Shown: positions 37,202 through 47,233 of the stretch, in pieces
Layout of the letters: every line of letters starts with the position of its first letter
How positions within the stretch are numbered: the stretch's first letter is position 1
From: Winogradskyella sp. J14-2
GTDB lineage: Bacteria; Bacteroidota; Bacteroidia; Flavobacteriales; Flavobacteriaceae
Reading direction: 5' to 3'
Length of the DNA stretch: 64,000 nucleotides
Assembly: GCF_001971725.1 (NCBI RefSeq)
Contig: NZ_CP019388.1
Location: forward strand, 1,674,001 to 1,738,000
Position numbers and translations under genes: made by a program
Notes under the pieces: model-generated
What the model saw: the letters and a program-made list of their open reading frames with translations, nothing else
The model's database searches: none
What the model was told of the DNA's origin: nothing

Positions 37202-38992
37202 TTATTCCTTAATAAACTTGATGCTGCTTGATTTATTTTTAATAATATAAAGCCCTGAGGCCAAACTGGAAACATCTATTTTTAATGTTCCTTGGGTGTT
37301 TGCATTGATAACCTTCAGGCGTTTTCCTAAAATATTATAAATCTCGAATGTTTCTTCAATATTCAAATTATTAAAGCTTAGGAACAAATCACTTTTAGTA
37401 GGATTAGGATATAATTTTATCTGGCCAGAATCAAATTTTTGGTTAGACAATGTAGCATCAAACTCTAAAGCACCTAAATCTGGATTAGAATCTCTTGTAT
37501 TTCCATTAAAATCATCATTTGGTGCAAAATTGTCATCGGCTATATCTATGGCTGGTGAGTTGGACTGTAAATTAAAATTATGAATCGTTTCTAGTAAATG
37601 GTCGCCAACATTTACAAATAATGGATTGGCTATTGTTGTGTTTTCGTCCACATTGGTAACGTCGTTATCTTGGTTTACCGTTCCGTTGATGCCAAAAATC
37701 ATATTGTCAGTAACCGTTAAGTTTGTTGTTCCGCCAGCCGATAGCGCAAAAGCGTTCCAATCGGTATCAATTACTGATATGTTATTTATCATTTTTATAT
37801 CATTACTACTTTGAGCACTAATACCAATATTATTGCCTCTTTGCTCAATGGTTGGGTTTGTTTCAGGATAAGTAATGGTATTGGTGTAAGAATTCATGTA
37901 ACAGGTATTGTTAATAAAATCAATCCTGTGACCATCGTTGGTATGTACACCACTAAAGCCATTCCAATAGCAGAGGTTGTTGGCTACTAAAATACGGCCG
38001 TTTCCATTTATCCATCCATTAGTATTGTTTCTTTGCAAGGATATACCTTTACCCTCATCAATCCGTGGCGTAATTATGGTTTTACTTGGCGACCAAGAAT
38101 ACTGTTCGTTATAGTTGTGGTGTATTTCATTACGCAATATCTTGATACTGTAATCCGAAGACCCAATAGGCTCTGTTTTGGTAACCACCAGAGCATGCGT
38201 ACCAGAATAGGATTTTACTGAGCATCTGTAAATTTCATTTTCAAGAATATCCACGTACTTACTATCTGACACCCTTAAACCACCGCCAGGTGTGTGGTGT
38301 ATGGTATTGTTAGTTATAATAATATGTTCTGAATTACTCATAAAAAAACCTCGTGTATCTATGTAAGACGGTCTTTTTACGTTTTCATTGCTAATGTCCG
38401 TATAGATATCTGTCTCTTCAACGATATTGTCGTTGTCATTGGTTTCATCTTCGTTTCTAAACCTAATGTCACTAGCCAATGGGTTTGTAACTGTACCTTG
38501 TAAACTGCCATTATCAGTTATGTAAACAAACTGAAGAGCATTCGCTGTAGATAATGGGATTCTTTCTACTTCCCCTTCGATATTAAAGTCTTCAATTCTC
38601 AAATATGAGCTATTGGTTACCCTAAAAATATTGGCTCCGTCACCTCTTAATACAGTATTCTCATCATGGGCTTTAATGGTAATATAATTTCCTGCCGAAC
38701 CGTTTAAATTGTTAATTCTAATTGTGTTTTCAGCATGCCATAAATGCGAATCGTGTTCAACACTGTAAGAATACGATGGGTTATAGCTTGAGTTTGTGTA
38801 TTCACCCACTATTTCTATGGTATCGCCTGGTGATACTTGATTTTCAGCTTCATCAAAAGTTTCAAAAGCTGTTGCTATGCTTGTTCCGTTATTGCTATCA
38901 CTTCCGTTTTGTTGGTCAACGTAATATGTTGTTTGGGCAAAAAATAGATTGCAACCTAAAATGAAAGCTAAGATGTGAATTTTTTTTATCAT
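37202..38992 (-). CDS. T9SS-secreted right-handed beta-helix protein
   Basis: About 596 residues: signal peptide ending LFFAQ, a start typical of DUF1565/PL-like beta-helices (TYYVDQQNGSDSNNGTS), then many short coils such as IITNNTIHH, YVDILENEIYRC, IKILRNEIHHN and ILVANNLCYWNG, a choice-of-anchor-Q tail (SNSPAIDIADDN to DLGALEF) and a T9SS type A domain (IKLYPNPTKSDLFLSF to IKFIKE). The fold is shared by polysaccharide lyases (PL1, PL6) and glycosidases (GH28, GH82), so an enzyme is plausible, but I cannot place it in a family. The frame opens at 39013; the signal peptide fixes the start near 38992. Confidence 0.75.
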   Translation of the reverse strand: MIKKIHILAFILGCNLFFAQTTYYVDQQNGSDSNNGTSIATAFETFDEAENQVSPGDTIEIVGEYTNSSYNPSYSYSVEHDSHLWHAENTIRINNLNGSAGNYITIKAHDENTVLRGDGANIFRVTNSSYLRIEDFNIEGEVERIPLSTANALQFVYITDNGSLQGTVTNPLASDIRFRNEDETNDNDNIVEETDIYTDISNENVKRPSYIDTRGFFMSNSEHIIITNNTIHHTPGGGLRVSDSKYVDILENEIYRCSVKSYSGTHALVVTKTEPIGSSDYSIKILRNEIHHNYNEQYSWSPSKTIITPRIDEGKGISLQRNNTNGWINGNGRILVANNLCYWNGFSGVHTNDGHRIDFINNTCYMNSYTNTITYPETNPTIEQRGNNIGISAQSSNDIKMINNISVIDTDWNAFALSAGGTTNLTVTDNMIFGINGTVNQDNDVTNVDENTTIANPLFVNVGDHLLETIHNFNLQSNSPAIDIADDNFAPNDDFNGNTRDSNPDLGALEFDATLSNQKFDSGQIKLYPNPTKSDLFLSFNNLNIEETFEIYNILGKRLKVINANTQGTLKIDVSSLASGLYIIKNKSSSIKFIKE

Positions 38993-39198
38993 AACAATTG
39001 AATGATTCAACAAAGCTAAATAATGTCATATTATAATAGGTTTAATAATTAACGCTTAAAGAACAAAAACAGTCAGAAAAGCCCTTATATGGTCATCACC
39101 TCAAAATTAATAGACGTTTATTAAACCTTAATAGTTAAATATGCGACCCGTAGAACATGTTAAAAACATAATTTCGAACCATAGCAACCTACTCGATT

Positions 39199-42100
39199 AT
39201 GACATTAAAATTACGACTTGCAACAATCTATTGCTTTTTGAGCTTTTACTTGTCCTATCCCCAAATGGATATGATGAATGCTTTGCCATCCAATCTGGCT
39301 ACGCATACAGCAGTGCAAAATGGCGATTGGTTTAATGCCTCTACTTGGAATGTCAATACTGTCCCATCTACAGGAGCAATAGTTTACATTCCAAATGCAA
39401 TAACTGTAGATTACGAAGGCACTTCTGGTGACCATCTTTTTGCCGTTCGTGTCGATGGTAACATCAATTTTACGCAAGGTAATGCCAACCAAGCCACACG
39501 TATAAAATTCGATACATTTTTTGCTATGCATGGTTCTTTCGTTACAGCCATTGCAGATGGCGACAGCGATGGACGGATCATTTTCAATATTGAACCTTTT
39601 GATATCGAGGCCTACCGCTCAGGAAACAATATCTGGTCAACCGCAGCTGAAAATCACTTTAGGGACAATGGCGTGGTGACTTTTAAAATACGAACAGGAC
39701 AAGGTGACGATAGGTACAACACTTACCAACAGGCCATAAATGGCGATTTTCAAATAGTTGAAAGTGCTGGTACAACAGTTAACGATGATGAAGGTGTTTT
39801 AGGCCGCTACAGTTGGGACCCAAAACAGTTGAGCCTTGGTTTTGTAACGATGGGGCAACTTGAAATTATTGGGCAGGAAAAAACCAACATGGTAAAATTA
39901 TCTGCTGATGCATCTTCAGGCTTAAACAGCATTCAACTTTCAGAAATACCAGCAGGTTGGGAAGCAGGTGACGACATTATCATAACAAGCGGTGGTAATG
40001 CCAATACATCCAACAATGGTGAAGACCAGGTAAAAATCCAGAGCATCTCTGGAACAACAGTTACCCTACAAAACAACTTATCCAAAAATCACCTAGGTCG
40101 AAGTGCTGACGATTTGCATTGCTACGTCGGTAACTTAACAAGAAACGTCGTTTTTAAATCGCCAAATACAAGTGTGGTAACCCAACGTGGCCATGTTATG
40201 GCGATGCACAACGATACTAATGTTCAAATAAAAAACGTACAATTTTTAAGATTGGGGCGAACCGATAAATCTAAACTGTTAGACGATTTTGTTTGGAACA
40301 ACTGGTTAGATCCAAAAGTATTTATTTCAAAAATCTCACCTCTTGGGCAAGAAATTGCTGAAATGAGAGCTATTCCAGTAAATGAAATGACAAATCCTAG
40401 AGGTCGTTATTCTATTCACTTGCACAAATTAGGAACAACATTTGGTTCCAATATGGCGCAAGTGACTGGAAACGTAGTTTGGGATAATCCCGGATGGGGC
40501 ATTACGCACCACGACTCGCACGCCAATGTTTCGGAAAATGTGGTCTATAACGTAATAGGTGCAGGCATTGTTTCAGAGACCGGAAGCGAAACAGGGACTT
40601 GGGACAATAATTTGGTGGTCAACGTTCAACAAGGTCATACCACAGACCCTTATACAGCATCGCTGCATCACGATGATTATTTGTTTTCTGGTCAAGGCCT
40701 AGCTATGAAAGGTCGTGCCGTTTTGTGCCGAAATAATGTTATTGCAAATGCCAGACAAGGCGTTGGTGTTATTAACATGAACAATTCCATTAACAACCTG
40801 GACCGTTTGGATGCCCAAGCCTTGGCGACCACAAGACCAGGTTATAACGTAGATAATTTCCCATTGAGCAGGAACGGTTACAGCAAGGAAGACGATGGCG
40901 TAATGCCTGTTGAAGCAGCACTCATTATGGAAAACACTACCGTTATAGACTGCAACCAAGGGCTGCGTTCCATTGAGCGCGATATGGGCGTTAATAGCGA
41001 AACACGCTCAATTTTTGATGGGTTTACAGCTTGGGGCATAAAAACCGGACTTTCCATAACCTATCAGGCAGATTACAGTTTCAGGGACGTGTTTATTTCT
41101 GGCGACAACCCAAACAACGCTATTGGCATAGATATGTGGAAACACTCGCACAACCAAACCTTTGAAAATATAAAATTGGTCGATTTGAATTATGGCGTTA
41201 AAGTATCTAAAGTGGTACTTAACAATTCTCAAGGCCCAAAAACCCGAAACAATGGATTTACACCTTGGGTTTTTGTGAATCTTGAAACCAGTAACGTCAA
41301 CAATTTTTATGAATTGGATGTTGACAATCCATCGGTTGACCCAAGTTTTAATTACACAGAACACACCGATAATACCATTATACTAAACAGTAGCGACATC
41401 ATCTCTCGACCAACAACGTTTACCATTTTGGACGATTCAACCCTAGAAGTAGATTATTCTGAAACTGGTGATGATGCCTTGCGTTTTGAAGTTGATGGTG
41501 TTATTACCGACGATTTTGGAAGTTATGAGATGGGAATCCAACAAGCCTTGGCCCAAGGTAGTTTAAGGGAGGGATATCCTAAACGTATCTATCAATTTGC
41601 ATCTCATGCGAAGTTTGAAGAATACTTACAAAACAATGGTGTTTATAAAGATGAAAATGATAATGACCAGTTATACTTCATCCTTAATGAAAGTTTACCT
41701 AACCGACGTACTTTTGAATACACAACATTTCCTGTTCGTGTAAAAATCTTGAATGCACCTAGTACAGGCGTGTTTGCAAACCCACAGGTAGAAAGTGCTG
41801 CTGCCCTCGCTCCTAAAAATCAACTTATAAGTCGATTGGCAACAGTTTCACAAAGTACAACCCGCAGCGATTTAAGTTATGACGATGGTACGCATGCTAC
41901 AGCGACTATTATTTTAGAAGCTGAAAAAGCCATTGATGGCAACAACAACGGACGTATAAATGCGCAATATTACCAAAGAGGTTTAGTGCCTGTTGGAAGT
42001 TTTTCACAAACACAAAATTCAATAGAGCCCTACTACGATTTAGATTTTGGTGAGCTTAAAACTATTGACTATTTTGATATTTGGAATACGGTTGAAATTA

Positions 42101-42630
42101 ATGGTTCTAATCTAGAAACACCTTCAACACACTTTAAAAACTTCTCAGTATTTATTTCAGATACACCTTTTACAGGAACAACATTTGCAGAATCACAAGC
42201 CCAAGCTGATTATGAATATGCAAAGAATTCAATACCTACGCTAAAATTCTCTCAAAACAACTTAAATGCTGTAGGTCGTTATATGCGTATTCAATCGTCA
42301 CACACAAGTAACATTAAATTAAAATTTGCCGAAATTGAAGTTATAGGAAGAACTTATGAAGAAACTTTATCTACAGAAAATCCAGTCGAGGAAACCTTAG
42401 TTAAAATTTACCCTAATCCTACCAATGGTATAGTTAATATAAAGCTTAACAAAGAATATTCTAATGTTAGCGTTGATGTTATAAACATTCTTGGTCAAAC
42501 CGTATCTACAAATAGATATGATAAACTTACTACAACTCAAATCAATATTGGGCATCAATCTGGAATCTACATTTTAAAAATAAAAGGGGATAACAACTTA
42601 AGCCTTTCAAAGAAAATTATAAAGGACTAG
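39199..42630 (+). CDS. G8-domain / beta-helix / discoidin protein secreted by T9SS
   Basis: A 1143-residue surface protein: signal peptide (to YLSYPQ), a G8-like domain from about residue 42 (DWFNASTWNVNTVPSTGAIV), a long parallel beta-helix (about 230-720) with FVTMGQLEIIGQ, GRYSIHLHKLGTT and WGITHHDSHANVSENVVYNV, a discoidin/F5-8C-like domain (about 890-1060) and a T9SS type A tail (VKIYPNPTNGIVNIKL to LSKKIIKD). The G8 plus beta-helix order is that of animal CEMIP/TMEM2 proteins, which take part in hyaluronan breakdown. Here a polysaccharide-cleaving or binding role is likely but unproven. It is the only plus-strand gene inside the PUL; the middle looks GC-richer than the 3' end. Confidence 0.78.
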   Translation: MTLKLRLATIYCFLSFYLSYPQMDMMNALPSNLATHTAVQNGDWFNASTWNVNTVPSTGAIVYIPNAITVDYEGTSGDHLFAVRVDGNINFTQGNANQATRIKFDTFFAMHGSFVTAIADGDSDGRIIFNIEPFDIEAYRSGNNIWSTAAENHFRDNGVVTFKIRTGQGDDRYNTYQQAINGDFQIVESAGTTVNDDEGVLGRYSWDPKQLSLGFVTMGQLEIIGQEKTNMVKLSADASSGLNSIQLSEIPAGWEAGDDIIITSGGNANTSNNGEDQVKIQSISGTTVTLQNNLSKNHLGRSADDLHCYVGNLTRNVVFKSPNTSVVTQRGHVMAMHNDTNVQIKNVQFLRLGRTDKSKLLDDFVWNNWLDPKVFISKISPLGQEIAEMRAIPVNEMTNPRGRYSIHLHKLGTTFGSNMAQVTGNVVWDNPGWGITHHDSHANVSENVVYNVIGAGIVSETGSETGTWDNNLVVNVQQGHTTDPYTASLHHDDYLFSGQGLAMKGRAVLCRNNVIANARQGVGVINMNNSINNLDRLDAQALATTRPGYNVDNFPLSRNGYSKEDDGVMPVEAALIMENTTVIDCNQGLRSIERDMGVNSETRSIFDGFTAWGIKTGLSITYQADYSFRDVFISGDNPNNAIGIDMWKHSHNQTFENIKLVDLNYGVKVSKVVLNNSQGPKTRNNGFTPWVFVNLETSNVNNFYELDVDNPSVDPSFNYTEHTDNTIILNSSDIISRPTTFTILDDSTLEVDYSETGDDALRFEVDGVITDDFGSYEMGIQQALAQGSLREGYPKRIYQFASHAKFEEYLQNNGVYKDENDNDQLYFILNESLPNRRTFEYTTFPVRVKILNAPSTGVFANPQVESAAALAPKNQLISRLATVSQSTTRSDLSYDDGTHATATIILEAEKAIDGNNNGRINAQYYQRGLVPVGSFSQTQNSIEPYYDLDFGELKTIDYFDIWNTVEINGSNLETPSTHFKNFSVFISDTPFTGTTFAESQAQADYEYAKNSIPTLKFSQNNLNAVGRYMRIQSSHTSNIKLKFAEIEVIGRTYEETLSTENPVEETLVKIYPNPTNGIVNIKLNKEYSNVSVDVINILGQTVSTNRYDKLTTTQINIGHQSGIYILKIKGDNNLSLSKKIIKD

Positions 42631-42679
42631 TTGAGTTTAATACAGGAAACAAAATTTATTTAAGTTAGTAATTTTGACG

Positions 42680-42712
42680 AGCGCTGTAATGATTACAGCG
42701 CTTTTCCTTTTA
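42680..42712. terminator. Terminator at the meeting point of the G8 gene and the sulfatase operon
   Basis: AGCGCTGTAAT and ATTACAGCGCT are perfect 11-base complements separated by one base (three-base loop in practice), followed by T residues on the plus strand and an A-rich side for the minus strand. It lies between two convergent genes. Confidence 0.82.
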
Positions 42713-42735
42713 AAATAAAGCGATTAAATTAGTGG

Positions 42736-44415
42736 TTAATCTATAATGCTATTTGCAATTTCGCTTGCCTTATAACCAATACGCTCTGCTATAGTATACA
42801 GATATTGCCCTTTTACAACCTTAAAAGGTTTGCTATATAGTTGCCAACCACTATCAAAATTGATATTACTTATGGCTTTATCTGAAATGATATAAGCAAT
42901 GGAAGCACCTTTAGTTTCAGTTGATAACGAAATAGTATCGTCGTCAATAACAATTTCAACTGCATTTGTTTTAGGCTGCTCAAAATTAGGCCACATACTT
43001 TTTATCATTTCTACTTCAGGCTGTAACGCTCTGTCTTCAAAACGGTTTTCTCTGAAGTCTGATAGTAGGTTGCGACCTTTTTCCAATTGACTCTTAAAAT
43101 CAAAGTTTTCAGCTAAATTAACAAGATTATGTGGGTCGGTTTTTCTATTGTATAGTTCTTCTTTCGGTTTATCACTAAACCATTCTAATTGTGTTTTGTT
43201 CAGTTTTCCTACATCACGAAGTTGAAGCATTTCAGCCATCATTGGTACCTGTTTTCTGTATCCAACATCTTTGTACCACATTTTATTTGGGAAATCATTT
43301 TGGATGTAGATAAACTCCTCGAAATAAACAGTTCTGGAACGGTCTGTAAACTCATCAAAACGATCTGAAGAACCAAAAGCAGCTTCTCGCTTTTCTTTTA
43401 TGTTTTTCCCTAAAAACGGTTTGCCTTGAATGTGTTTTGGAATATCCGCACCAGCAAGATGTAATACCGTTGGCGCTAAATCCACAAAAGAAACCATATT
43501 ACTGCTACGGCCAATTTTACCATCAATCCCTTTGACTATAAACGGTACGTGTAACCCACTTTCATAAAGCTCACGCTTTTGTCTTGGCAGTGGTCCACCA
43601 TGATCACTATAGAAAAATATAATAGTCTTATCATAAAGTCCATCTGCTTTAAGTTCTGCGATTAACTTTCCAACTTGTTTGTCTAACAATTCTATATTAC
43701 TGTAAACTCTTGCAATGTCTTTTCGAGAGGTTTCTGTATCTTGATAATATGGTGGCACAGGAACTGTTGACGGCTCAACAGTTAAAGGTTTATCAGCATT
43801 TTTCCAGATTTTGCTTTCGTGGGTAACATCAAAATTAAATACAGAAAAAAATGGCTGTCCCTCTTTTCGGTTTCGCCAATGTGCTTGTTTGTTGTTTTGG
43901 TCCCAAGCTGTTACTGGTGCAGCAAATTGATAATCGGTCTTTTGGTTATTAGAAGTAAAATAACCGTCTTTACGAAGGTATTCGGTAAAACATTTTACAT
44001 TTTCTGGTATGACTGTACTATATTGTATAATCTCATTGCCTTCTAAATCAAAACGATTGGTATCTGTTTTGTACTCACGTTTTCCCCAAGATTGAATATC
44101 CAAACCTGTTCGCATATGCATGGTGCCAATGCTTGTAGGATACATACCTGTAATAATGGATGATCGGCTAGGTCCACAAACGCCAACCACAGCAAAAGCG
44201 TTTTCATACACAACACTTTCTTTTGCCAAGGCATCTAAATTGGGTGTTTTAGCAGTATTATCACCATAAAATGACAATATAGGACTGATGTCTTCACAAA
44301 CCACCCAAAGGATATTAGGTTGTGTTTTTTCTTGAATTTCCTCTACTTTTTTTTCAACTTTAGAATTGCATGAACTAAAAAGTATTACAATAAAAAATAG
44401 TTTAAAAACATTCAT
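42736..44415 (-). CDS. Sulfatase (S1 family), lipoprotein, last gene of the PUL operon
   Basis: A 559-residue type I sulfatase with lipobox (LFSSC, Cys16). The signature Cys80-G-P-S-R marks the cysteine that a formylglycine-generating enzyme converts to the catalytic aldehyde. Metal and sulfate ligands are visible as CEDISP (in place of DD), YSDHGGPLPRQK and the C-terminal FGSSDRFDEF segment. The last 60 residues add a small beta domain. It removes sulfate esters from a carbohydrate; the position and sugar are unknown. It starts on the last base of the GH10 stop codon (TAATG), so the two are translationally coupled. Confidence 0.92.
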   Translation of the reverse strand: MNVFKLFFIVILFSSCNSKVEKKVEEIQEKTQPNILWVVCEDISPILSFYGDNTAKTPNLDALAKESVVYENAFAVVGVCGPSRSSIITGMYPTSIGTMHMRTGLDIQSWGKREYKTDTNRFDLEGNEIIQYSTVIPENVKCFTEYLRKDGYFTSNNQKTDYQFAAPVTAWDQNNKQAHWRNRKEGQPFFSVFNFDVTHESKIWKNADKPLTVEPSTVPVPPYYQDTETSRKDIARVYSNIELLDKQVGKLIAELKADGLYDKTIIFFYSDHGGPLPRQKRELYESGLHVPFIVKGIDGKIGRSSNMVSFVDLAPTVLHLAGADIPKHIQGKPFLGKNIKEKREAAFGSSDRFDEFTDRSRTVYFEEFIYIQNDFPNKMWYKDVGYRKQVPMMAEMLQLRDVGKLNKTQLEWFSDKPKEELYNRKTDPHNLVNLAENFDFKSQLEKGRNLLSDFRENRFEDRALQPEVEMIKSMWPNFEQPKTNAVEIVIDDDTISLSTETKGASIAYIISDKAISNINFDSGWQLYSKPFKVVKGQYLYTIAERIGYKASEIANSIID

Positions 44416-46160
44416 TATAATTCTATCTTATAAAAATTTGATTGCCTTGGTTTAAGTTGAAAAGTTCCTGAGACCAACTGGCCATTTTCAACAAAAGAAT
44501 ATTCGTACTCGCCAAAAAAACCTATTCCTGAAACCGTTCCGTCTTCAGAAGTTGTTTCGTTTAGGCTGGTCTTCCAAGCACCGTGGACTAATGAGAAATA
44601 AGCTTTACCCATAACACCAATCTCATTATCGGCATTAAAAATATCTGATTTTTTTCGACCATCTTCGGTATTTCCCCAAAACAGAAACTCTGATACATTT
44701 GGATGACTAAAAGCAGCTATCATAAAATCGCGTGTGTATTGTTCGCGCACTTTTGGGTCTTGTACATCCATAGTAAACTCCGAAATACTAATTTGCTTTC
44801 CTAAAGTAGCATAGAACGATAAAATTTCAAGCACACGTTCTGGTGGTGTTAAATCACTTCCTATATGGCTTTGTATGCCTATGCCTTGTACCAATCCGCC
44901 TGTATTTTCATCGATACGTTTTATAAAATCGTAATACCATTGTTGCTTTTGGGTGTCAATTCCGCCTTTACTTATAATGCCATACTCGTTAGTAAAACGT
45001 CTAACTTTTGGTTGTTTTTTTGCCAATGTTCTAAATCCGTTGTAAAGAATCTCTTCACTTCCTGTTGTTTTTTGTAAATCTCTATTGGTATAGGCTTCAT
45101 TAACCACATCCCAATGCGTTAGTTTTCCTTTGGTTGCATCTAAAATAGAATTGACGTGGCTTTTAATTATTTCTGTTACTTTTTCAGGATTGTCCTTGTT
45201 TTGTCTTACTTCTGGCGTGAGGTAGTTAAATCCAGGCCAAATTAATACATGCCCTTTTACAGGATAACCGTCTTCCTCTAAAACATCTAATGCTTTTAAT
45301 GTCATTGCGCGCTTTTTCTTGTTTTGCCAATGCTTAATTTTGAGGTCATTACCAAGAACCAAACAATTAAAAGCTTTTTTGAAATTTTTGTAATCATCAG
45401 AATTGTTTACGATATCCTCTGCAGCCATTCGTGCTCCAAAAGGGAATAAATGTTTTTTTAGTTTTACGTTAAACGATTTGCTTTTTAAAGGTTGACCGTC
45501 TTTATAGAACTGTAATGTGAATTTTCCCTGCCTAATCGATTCAATACGTTCTATGGCATCTTTTCGCCATTGTGCATCAGCTTCCATACCAGCATAAGTG
45601 ATTTCGGTTTTGGGTAAATCTCCTAGTTTAGTTCCTTCTGGAAAAACTTCAAATTTAATATCCTTAATAGAAAAAGACTGCGGTCTGTAACCATATTGCA
45701 TCACAAGTCCTAAATTGTCTTTGTTGATGTATCTATCTGCTTCAAAAGGTAGATAGTAGGTTTGCCACTCTGATGAAAAACTTTGCGTATAATCTATATT
45801 GCCTTTGTAATCTCCCGTTTGCTTAAAGATTATAAGTGCTTTTGCTTCGCCTGTTTCTAAACTTGCTGTTTCGGTTTTTGCCTTAAAAGACAATAAAAAA
45901 ACGGTTCCTTTTTTATAGCCTTTTTTAATTATAGGAATACTGGTAGCACAATTGTAAATGAACTTTGGCTCTTCTTTAGTTTCAATTAAAAACTGAAGGT
46001 TCCCAGCAGCGTCTTTAGATTTTTCGATGTTTGATAAATTGCCCTTTGTATTTAGAAATGCAATCTTGTTTTTATTTATTAAGTCTTTGCCTTTAGGCTT
46101 ATTCTGGGCAAAAGCCAACGTAATAAAACATATGAAATATAATGATGTTATGTGCTTCAT
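44415..46160 (-). CDS. Divergent GH10-family glycoside hydrolase
   Basis: A 581-residue exported protein. After the signal peptide comes a beta-sandwich resembling a carbohydrate-binding module (about 25-175), then a GH10 barrel (about 210-530). The acid/base is Glu355 (HWDVVNEAYT) and the nucleophile Glu461 (ISISEFTMD); GIQSHIG is also conserved. In classical xylanases the third beta-strand reads GHTLVWH; here it is GHVLIWPG, so the subsite -1 histidine is missing. Endo-beta-1,4-xylanase activity is the family norm, but the changed subsite and surrounding sulfatases suggest a modified beta-xylan or other beta-glycan. It lies two bases after the esterase. Confidence 0.85.
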   Translation of the reverse strand: MKHITSLYFICFITLAFAQNKPKGKDLINKNKIAFLNTKGNLSNIEKSKDAAGNLQFLIETKEEPKFIYNCATSIPIIKKGYKKGTVFLLSFKAKTETASLETGEAKALIIFKQTGDYKGNIDYTQSFSSEWQTYYLPFEADRYINKDNLGLVMQYGYRPQSFSIKDIKFEVFPEGTKLGDLPKTEITYAGMEADAQWRKDAIERIESIRQGKFTLQFYKDGQPLKSKSFNVKLKKHLFPFGARMAAEDIVNNSDDYKNFKKAFNCLVLGNDLKIKHWQNKKKRAMTLKALDVLEEDGYPVKGHVLIWPGFNYLTPEVRQNKDNPEKVTEIIKSHVNSILDATKGKLTHWDVVNEAYTNRDLQKTTGSEEILYNGFRTLAKKQPKVRRFTNEYGIISKGGIDTQKQQWYYDFIKRIDENTGGLVQGIGIQSHIGSDLTPPERVLEILSFYATLGKQISISEFTMDVQDPKVREQYTRDFMIAAFSHPNVSEFLFWGNTEDGRKKSDIFNADNEIGVMGKAYFSLVHGAWKTSLNETTSEDGTVSGIGFFGEYEYSFVENGQLVSGTFQLKPRQSNFYKIEL

Positions 46161-46161
46161 C

Positions 46162-47232
46162 TTATTCTATAATTTTTGATAATTCCTCTGCAAACGATTT
46201 TGCGCCTGCGACACTTAAGTGCACATTATCCTTTAGATCTTCTATCGTCGTCAATTTATCGCCTTCAATTATGTAGATATTGTCGTCACCCTTTTGCTGT
46301 CTTTCTTTTATAATCTCTGTTATTGCTGCTATAAAGAGCTCTATTGGTAAATTTGTTTTTTTAGATGTTTTCCATTTTGTCGCCAAGGATACGATACAAT
46401 AGATTTTGGTCTCCTTATGGGTCTCCCTTATGATGTTCAAGATGTTCTCATAGCGTTTTTTTAATGCTTCAACACCAACGCCTTCTCCATTAAAATCGTT
46501 GGTACCAATGAGAACAGTCATCATATCGATGTGCTTAAAATCATCGCGAATCATTTCTGCCATAACTTCCGATGTTTTTGAACCTCCTACAGCAGTATTA
46601 AATAACTCATAATTCAACTTTTTTGCTAAAATAAAAGGGAATGTTTCCTGAGTGGTTTGTTGCCCAGTACCATGTGAAATAGAATCGCCAAAAGCAACAT
46701 AGGTCTTTCTAGTTTCCCTTTTTAAAGGTTCTAAATTATGGTTCTCTTCGAGCTCTAAACCTAGAAAATGTACATCGGTTTTTAATGGAAATGTTATAGA
46801 ATACGTGACATGTTTACCTGATTTTTTAGAACTTATATCTATAGTAACTATGTTATTTGGAATGTACTTAAATTGTTTGTTTTTATCAAACACATCATCC
46901 TGAAACACACCAAAAACAGGTGCTTTATCCAAACCTTCAATAATCTTAAATCTTACTTTTACCGTTGGGCTTTTCGTTTTAAAGTTTAATGTTATCCCAG
47001 AACATGTCCTTGCCTTTAGGGGATTAAATAAATTTTCTTTTGTTGTATTCTCATATACTTTTTGATTATGTCTATGCGCAACTAATTCATTATCCTCAAT
47101 TGATACATAATTACTCCCTTCAACAATAATATTTTTATCATTACAAGGAACATTGTAATAGTCTTGGGCAGCTACATTAATAGTAATCAGCAAAACAAAT
47201 GATATTATTAAATTAGTCACTATATTGTTCAT
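46162..47232 (-). CDS. SGNH/GDSL-hydrolase, probable carbohydrate esterase
   Basis: A 356-residue exported enzyme: signal peptide ending VAAQ, an N-terminal beta-sandwich (about 25-165), and an SGNH domain with Ser184 in FGDSISHG, Gly/Asn in VGGSK and LIGTNDFNG (Asn245), and the Asp335-x-x-His338 pair (KDNVHLS). Such two-domain enzymes remove acetyl or similar ester groups from polysaccharides. Its placement between a sulfatase and GH10, with single-base gaps on both sides, implies that the target glycan is esterified as well as sulfated. Confidence 0.87.
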   Translation of the reverse strand: MNNIVTNLIISFVLLITINVAAQDYYNVPCNDKNIIVEGSNYVSIEDNELVAHRHNQKVYENTTKENLFNPLKARTCSGITLNFKTKSPTVKVRFKIIEGLDKAPVFGVFQDDVFDKNKQFKYIPNNIVTIDISSKKSGKHVTYSITFPLKTDVHFLGLELEENHNLEPLKRETRKTYVAFGDSISHGTGQQTTQETFPFILAKKLNYELFNTAVGGSKTSEVMAEMIRDDFKHIDMMTVLIGTNDFNGEGVGVEALKKRYENILNIIRETHKETKIYCIVSLATKWKTSKKTNLPIELFIAAITEIIKERQQKGDDNIYIIEGDKLTTIEDLKDNVHLSVAGAKSFAEELSKIIE

Positions 47233-47233
47233 C

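Noticed and set aside
39014-39198. Copy of the PUL motif before the 37202-38992 gene
   Set aside because: TCAGAA and GGTTTA both occur, but in the wrong order and spacing.
40699-41364. Two antisense frames (86 and 118 residues) inside the G8 gene
   Set aside because: The host gene has a clear domain succession throughout, and the antisense products are Ile/Val/Cys-rich without recognisable features; the local GC rise explains the long frames.
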